From positions 1 through 37,195 of the forward strand of contig NZ_BMPW01000043.1 of the NCBI RefSeq assembly GCF_014647795.1: a DNA stretch of 37,195 nt. The letters run 5' to 3'. The notes below the pieces were generated by a model. The model saw only the letters and a list, made by a program, of their open reading frames with translations. It was not told the DNA's origin and ran no database searches. Positions within the stretch are counted from its first letter, which is position 1; each line of letters starts with the position of its first letter. A program made the position numbers and the translations under genes. The DNA is from Actinoplanes campanulatus (GTDB lineage: Bacteria; Actinomycetota; Actinomycetes; Mycobacteriales; Micromonosporaceae). Below are positions 33,349-37,195 of this stretch, piece by piece.

Positions 33349-35121
33349 GTGAGTGGGCGTGTGTTCGGGATTCTCTCGCCGTTCGTCGGCGGTGACTACT
33401 ACGGCGCGATCATCGAGGGGGTCAACGCGGCCGCGGTGGCCGCCGGCGACCGGGTGATGGCGATACAGACCCTGGACCCGGGTTCGCACAGCGCCGACCG
33501 CAGCGGTCTGCCCGATTTCCATCGGCCGCTGGCGTGGCGGCACCTGTCCGGGCTGGTGGTCCTGCCGGGCGCTGTCGCGACCGGCTACGCCAAGGGCGCC
33601 CGGCAGGCCGGGCTTCCGGTGGTCTTCGTGGCACAGGAGGCGCCGGCGTCGTCGGTGGTCCTGGCCGATAACCGCAGCGGGGTACGGGACGCGGTCACGC
33701 ATCTGATCGAACACGGTCACGAGCGGATCGCGTTCGCCGGCTATCTGGCGCACTTCGACCTCCGGGAACGGCATGCCGGGTACGCGGAGGCGCTCACCGC
33801 ACACGGTCTGGATCCGCTGGTGATGGACACCGGCGACAACCACGAGAGCGGTGGGGAGGCGGTCGCCGACCTGCTGATCCGGGCCGGGATGCCGGTGTCG
33901 GCGATCGTGCTGGGCACCGACCGGAACGCGATCGGGTTGATCGGGCGGATGCGGGCGGCCGGATACGCGGTGCCCGGTGATCTCGCGGTGATCGGGTTCG
34001 ACGACATCGCCGACGCGGCCTATCTGCGGCCGGCGCTGTGCAGCGTGCGGCAGCCGCTCGACGAGTTGGGCCGGGCGGTCTACGAGCTGATGGATCAGCC
34101 GGTCTCCCGCCGCGAGGTGCCGACGGTTTTCGTGAACCGGGAGTCGTGCGGCTGTTCGGGTGACGGTCTGCAGGTGTCCGAGGCCCACACCCGGGCACTG
34201 TTCCAGCAGGTCAGTTACCTCCAGGAGACGTTGAACATCCAGTACGAGCTGGGTGTGGCGCTGCTCGGCCCCCAGGACCGGGACCCGCGGGACCTGGCCT
34301 GGCTGGAACTGACCCCGGCGACGGCCGGATGCCTCGGCCTGTGGCATCCGGATCTTCCCGACACGCTGCATGTGCGGGGCGGGTTCCGGTTCCCGGCCGG
34401 CGGTGTCCTCCCGGTGGATGAATTCCCGCCGGCGGACCTGTTCGAGCGGGCCTACGGCGCGGACGGGGAGATCGTGTTCGTGGTGCCGGTCCGGACCCCG
34501 GCACAGGACTGGGGCATGCTGGCGGCGGTCGGCCGGATCCAGTCGACCACCCCGCCGGGCCGGGAGATGATGAACCACTCCGGGTCGTTACTGGCCAAGG
34601 CGCTGGACTACGGGGTGATGCAGGAGAAGCTGCGGCAGGCGGCGCTGCGTGATCATCTGACCGGGCTGCCGAACCGGGTGCTGCTGGAGGACCGGATGGC
34701 GCAGGCGGAACGGCGGGCGGCCCGGGAGGCGGGATACCGGTTCGCTATCCTGCTGCTCGACCTGGACGGGTTCAAGGCGGTGAACGACACCCACGGTCAC
34801 GCGATCGGCGACCAGCTGCTGATACAGGTCGCGCGGCGGCTGACCGGGCGGTTGCGGCGCACCGATACGGTGGCCCGGCTGGGTGGGGACGAGTTCGTCG
34901 TACTGATCGACGGGGTGTCCGGGTCCGGCGGGGCTCACGAGGTCATCGCCGCGATCAAGGCCACCGTGACCGAACCGTTCACCATCGACGGGCACGTCGT
35001 CGAGGTGGGTCTCAGCATCGGGGCGGCGATCTCCGGCGACGGCACCTCGGACCCCGACCATCTGCTCCGCGAGGCGGACGCCGCCATGTACCGGGCGAAG
35101 TCCGTGGCGCGGCAGCGCTGA
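33349..35121 (+). CDS. LacI-type sensor plus GGDEF diguanylate cyclase
   Basis: The 590-residue product has no membrane segment. Residues 1-270 form a periplasmic-binding-protein/LacI-like effector domain (FGILSPFVGGDYYGAIIEGVNAAA, DAVTHLIEHGHERIAFAG, AIVLGTDRNAIG, VIGFDDIADAAYLRPALCSVRQP), without the LacI DNA-binding helix. A middle region of about 150 residues follows, then a GGDEF domain with GGDEF at 512-516 and an inhibitory I-site R503-R-T-D506. It should make cyclic di-GMP from GTP in response to a sugar-like ligand and to be product-inhibited. GTG 33349 has no ribosome site; TAGGCG lies too close to be sure of a -10 box. Thirty bases separate it from the next gene. Confidence 0.93.
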   Translation: MSGRVFGILSPFVGGDYYGAIIEGVNAAAVAAGDRVMAIQTLDPGSHSADRSGLPDFHRPLAWRHLSGLVVLPGAVATGYAKGARQAGLPVVFVAQEAPASSVVLADNRSGVRDAVTHLIEHGHERIAFAGYLAHFDLRERHAGYAEALTAHGLDPLVMDTGDNHESGGEAVADLLIRAGMPVSAIVLGTDRNAIGLIGRMRAAGYAVPGDLAVIGFDDIADAAYLRPALCSVRQPLDELGRAVYELMDQPVSRREVPTVFVNRESCGCSGDGLQVSEAHTRALFQQVSYLQETLNIQYELGVALLGPQDRDPRDLAWLELTPATAGCLGLWHPDLPDTLHVRGGFRFPAGGVLPVDEFPPADLFERAYGADGEIVFVVPVRTPAQDWGMLAAVGRIQSTTPPGREMMNHSGSLLAKALDYGVMQEKLRQAALRDHLTGLPNRVLLEDRMAQAERRAAREAGYRFAILLLDLDGFKAVNDTHGHAIGDQLLIQVARRLTGRLRRTDTVARLGGDEFVVLIDGVSGSGGAHEVIAAIKATVTEPFTIDGHVVEVGLSIGAAISGDGTSDPDHLLREADAAMYRAKSVARQR

Positions 35122-35151
35122 CGTGCCGCTATCGGTAGAGAGAGATGCGAC

Positions 35152-35823
35152 GTGACGACCGATCATCCCGGACAGCTCGCCCACCGGGTCCATCATCCCG
35201 AGACGTGGCACGAGCAGCTCACCGATCTCAACCACTTCCTCATGGTGTACAAGTTCGGGCTGGCCGAGATCAACACGAAGATCACCATCCTGGCCGAGGA
35301 ACTCACCCATCGCGGCAGGAGCAACCCGATCGAGCACGTGCTGCCGCGGCTGAAGACGCCGGCCAGCATCACGGCGAAGGCCCGGCGGCTGGGCTGCTCG
35401 CTCACGTTCGAGGACCTTCGTGACAAGATCCGGGACATCGCCGGGATCCGGATCGTGTGCAGTTTCGTGTCGGACGTCTACACGGTGTCGAAGATGTTGA
35501 CCCGTCAGCCGGACGTCCACCTCGTCGTCGAGAAGGACTACATCGCCAACCCGAAACCCAACGGGTACCGCAGCCTGCACCTGATCGTGGAGGTCCCGGT
35601 CTTCATGTCGGACCGGGTGGTGGCGGTGCCGGTCGAGGTGCAGCTACGGACCGTGGCGATGGATTTCTGGGCCAGCCTGGAACACAAGATTTACTACAAG
35701 CACGATCCGGACGAGGTCCCGCCGCGGCTGCGTGACGAGCTGACCGCGGCGGCCGAGGACGCGGCCCGGCTCGATCTGCGCATGGAGCGGCTGCATCGCG
35801 AGATCCACGGGCCGCGGCATTAG
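35152..35823 (+). CDS. small alarmone synthetase (RelA/SpoT-domain, RelQ-like)
   Basis: The 223-residue product has a single ppGpp synthetase domain: RLKTPASITAKARRLG, the IAGIRIVC strand, VVEKDYIANPKPNGYRSLHLIVEVPV with the NGYRSLH substrate motif, and VEVQLRTVAMDFWASLEHKIYY with conserved Glu and Gln. It lacks the hydrolase and C-terminal regulatory domains of RelA, so it should be a small alarmone synthetase making (p)ppGpp from GTP/GDP and ATP. The GAGAGAG before GTG 35152 serves as ribosome site. It follows the GGDEF gene by 30 bases and is likely co-transcribed, linking two nucleotide signals. Confidence 0.93.
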   Translation: MTTDHPGQLAHRVHHPETWHEQLTDLNHFLMVYKFGLAEINTKITILAEELTHRGRSNPIEHVLPRLKTPASITAKARRLGCSLTFEDLRDKIRDIAGIRIVCSFVSDVYTVSKMLTRQPDVHLVVEKDYIANPKPNGYRSLHLIVEVPVFMSDRVVAVPVEVQLRTVAMDFWASLEHKIYYKHDPDEVPPRLRDELTAAAEDAARLDLRMERLHREIHGPRH

Positions 35824-35860
35824 GGATCCTTCGTGGTCGGGGTGGGCGTTTCAATTCAAG

Positions 35861-35968
35861 ATCCTTTTCTGGTACGGGTGTCGTCGTGCCGCCTCATCAG
35901 GGCCGTCCCGTCCGGTCGGCGCGATCTCGCTGCCCGCTCCGGCCTTTGCCGCGCCCGCCGGGCGTAGA
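35861..35968 (-). repeat. dispersed intergenic repeat, family S, copy 5
   Basis: On the minus strand it starts CGCCCGGCGGGCGCGGCA and ends ACACCCGTACCAGAAAAGGAT, aligning with 690-792. The opening is the same CGCCCG-G-CGGGCG palindrome as at 7164-7176. It lies 37 bases beyond the stop of the alarmone synthetase gene, A-rich end facing the gene. Confidence 0.65.
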
Positions 35969-36132
35969 TCGGTGCCCGGGCAGGCCGGCCCCGCCGCCGC
36001 CATCCGCGTCTGCCGCCGCTCACGGCCGCGCGACCGATCCCGCAGCCCTCGGCGACCTGGTCACGCCGAGCGTCGGCTTCCCTCCGCGACTGGTCACCGA
36101 GCGTCGGCTCCCCCATCGCGACATGGTAGAGG

Positions 36133-36210
36133 GCCGGCCCGCGGATCGTGGGCTCCGCGGGCCGGCTCAGGGAGCGAGCCGGCACGTGGCCCGTAGATCC
36201 GCGGGCCGGC
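36133..36210. terminator. strong GC-rich hairpin set between convergent genes
   Basis: GCCGGCCCGCGGA (36133-36145) pairs perfectly over 13 bases with TCCGCGGGCCGGC (36154-36166). The same TCCGCGGGCCGGC recurs at 36198-36210, so two alternative stems can form. It sits between the alarmone synthetase and pectate lyase 3' ends and could stop transcription in both directions. No U-tract follows, as is common in these genomes. Confidence 0.6.
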
Positions 36211-36229
36211 TCGGGGTCTACCGGGTCGT

Positions 36230-37195
36230 TCAGGTTCCGATGTTGGGCTGCGGGCCGGCGTAGGTCCGCAGCATGGCGGGCACGTCGGCGGCAGCGTCGA
36301 GGGTGTAGGAGTAGAAGCTCGCCGGGGTGAAGGCCGACCCGAGGGTGGTCTGCTTGCCGGTGCAGTTGACCAGGATGCTGCCGGACTGGCGCAGTTGTGC
36401 CGTGGAGTCCGGGTAGAAGGGGTCCTTCACCCCGTCGAAGTAGCTGTTCTCCAGGACCATCTTGGTGGCGCCCCGTGAGTAGTTGCCGTAGCCGCTGATG
36501 GTCTGCAGGTAGTTGTTGTAGAGGTGGGCGTAGGCGACGTTGTCGGTGCTGGGGTTGCGCTGGCCGGTGTTGTGGATCCAGTTGTGGTGGATCGTCATCC
36601 GGGCGGTGACGTTGTCGGTCCAGCCGATGCCGAACGCCTTGTTGCCGTCGGCGAGAACGTTCCACGACACGGTCAGGTAACTCGTGTCCTTACGGGAGTC
36701 GATCAGGCCGTCGTTCATGCGGGTGATGAGGTTGTGGTCGATCCAGATGTGGTCGGCGGTGTCCATCTGGATGCCGTCGTAGTCGTAGACGTCGTCGCCC
36801 GGGTCGTCGTCGGCCATCCGGGTGTCGCGGATGGTCAGGTTCCGGATGATCACGTTGCGGGTGCCGGCGCCGAGGAAGAAGCCGCCGCCGACGATCTGCC
36901 CGCTCGTGCCGACGCCGACGATCGTCTTGTCCGAGGTCACCGGGATCTCGGTGCCGATCGGGCTGATGGTGATGGCGGCGGCCACCCGGATCACGTAGGA
37001 GCCGGACGCGGCGGCGTATCGGGCCAGGTCGGCCTGGGTGGAGACGGTGACTGAGGTGCCGCCCGCTCCGCCGGTGGTGCCGCCGCCGGTCGACGCGAAG
37101 CCGTCCGGGGTCGACGGCCAGGTGCGTGCGCTCGTGGAGACGAAGCCCCACTGTTTGTTGGTGTTGGCGGTGCACGTCTCCTGGATGATCGCCCC
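36230..37195 (-). CDS. pectate lyase (PL1) with upstream CBM13-like segment, 5' end outside window
   Basis: The 321 visible residues run from the window edge to the stop at 36230-36232. They start GAIIQETCTANTNKQWGFVST, which looks like the end of a ricin/CBM13 carbohydrate-binding repeat (Q-x-W motif). A Gly/Thr-rich linker follows, then a PL1 beta-helix: DHIWIDHNLI, DGLIDSRKDTSYLTVSWNVL, MTIHHNWIHNTGQRNPS, AHLYNNYL. These are the calcium-site and catalytic-Arg segments of pectate lyases. It should be a secreted enzyme that cuts polygalacturonate by beta-elimination. The start codon and signal peptide lie beyond position 37195, so this is a partial gene. Confidence 0.9.
   Translation of the reverse strand, partial: GAIIQETCTANTNKQWGFVSTSARTWPSTPDGFASTGGGTTGGAGGTSVTVSTQADLARYAAASGSYVIRVAAAITISPIGTEIPVTSDKTIVGVGTSGQIVGGGFFLGAGTRNVIIRNLTIRDTRMADDDPGDDVYDYDGIQMDTADHIWIDHNLITRMNDGLIDSRKDTSYLTVSWNVLADGNKAFGIGWTDNVTARMTIHHNWIHNTGQRNPSTDNVAYAHLYNNYLQTISGYGNYSRGATKMVLENSYFDGVKDPFYPDSTAQLRQSGSILVNCTGKQTTLGSAFTPASFYSYTLDAAADVPAMLRTYAGPQPNIGT

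Larger units (their letters stand above)
35824..36229. other. intergenic region with S repeat and terminator-like hairpins
   Basis: No gene is supported. The region holds an S-family repeat (35861-35968), two direct repeats of about 33 bases starting GCGAC at 36052 and 36086 that share GGTCAC, CGAGCGTCGGCT and CCC, and the large hairpins at 36133-36210. Frames crossing it have no domains. Confidence 0.6.

Noticed and set aside
35145-35423. ATG 35145 frame
   Set aside because: It is out of frame with the alarmone synthetase, whose GTG lies seven bases later and carries all family motifs.

Overview
The window is a very G+C-rich stretch of actinobacterial chromosome. Third codon positions are nearly all G or C, GTG starts are common, and many genes have no Shine-Dalgarno sequence but a TANNNT box six bases before the start codon. 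Gene content (Ser/Thr kinase with a beta-propeller, LacI-sensor/GGDEF protein, GAP-family membrane protein, secreted RCC1-repeat and pectate lyase proteins) fits a soil actinomycete. Micromonosporaceae, perhaps Actinoplanes, is my guess from general impression and is not proven by the sequence. I see no prophage, transposase, tRNA, rRNA or CRISPR array. It looks like ordinary chromosome holding short operons and single genes.

Layout. 1-790 is gene-free and repeat-rich. 791-4438 (minus) holds a lipoprotein, an M20 metallopeptidase and a radical SAM protein; the last two are translationally coupled. Divergent from them, a flavin-reductase-like gene (4513-5040) has a near-perfect SoxR/MerR-type promoter. 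5118-6848 (minus) holds an alpha/beta hydrolase and a beta-lactamase-fold protein. 7423-10452 is a membrane-anchored Ser/Thr kinase with a WD40-like C-terminus. 10449-13583 has small membrane proteins, a degenerate Hsp70-like protein and PurU. 13831-18102 has an RCC1-repeat secreted protein, a pentapeptide-repeat protein, an AhpD-like protein, a lipoprotein and an asparaginase. 18628-20399 is a NarL-type two-component pair. 20485-22847 has a GAP-family protein and an ABC-F protein whose 5' leader carries a tiny ORF, hairpins and a WhiB7/WblC-like promoter.

22936-26245 is a tightly coupled three-gene operon: a TetR regulator with an extra C-terminal domain, a winged-helix-like protein, and a shortened pyruvate-phosphate-dikinase-like protein lacking the PEP-binding barrel. 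26250-32581 holds small metabolic genes, a duplicated pair of membrane proteins, a lipoprotein and two GNATs. 32624-33295 encodes a Trp/Arg-rich repeat protein. 33349-35823 places a LacI-type sensor/GGDEF diguanylate cyclase directly before a small alarmone synthetase, so c-di-GMP and (p)ppGpp enzymes sit together. The right edge is a truncated secreted pectate lyase with a CBM13-like segment.

The most distinctive non-coding features are two families of dispersed intergenic repeats (five copies of one, two of another), a 30-bp tandem array upstream of the asparaginase gene, a 53-bp triplication running across a stop codon, and the ABC-F leader. All alignments, promoter calls and family assignments were made by eye.
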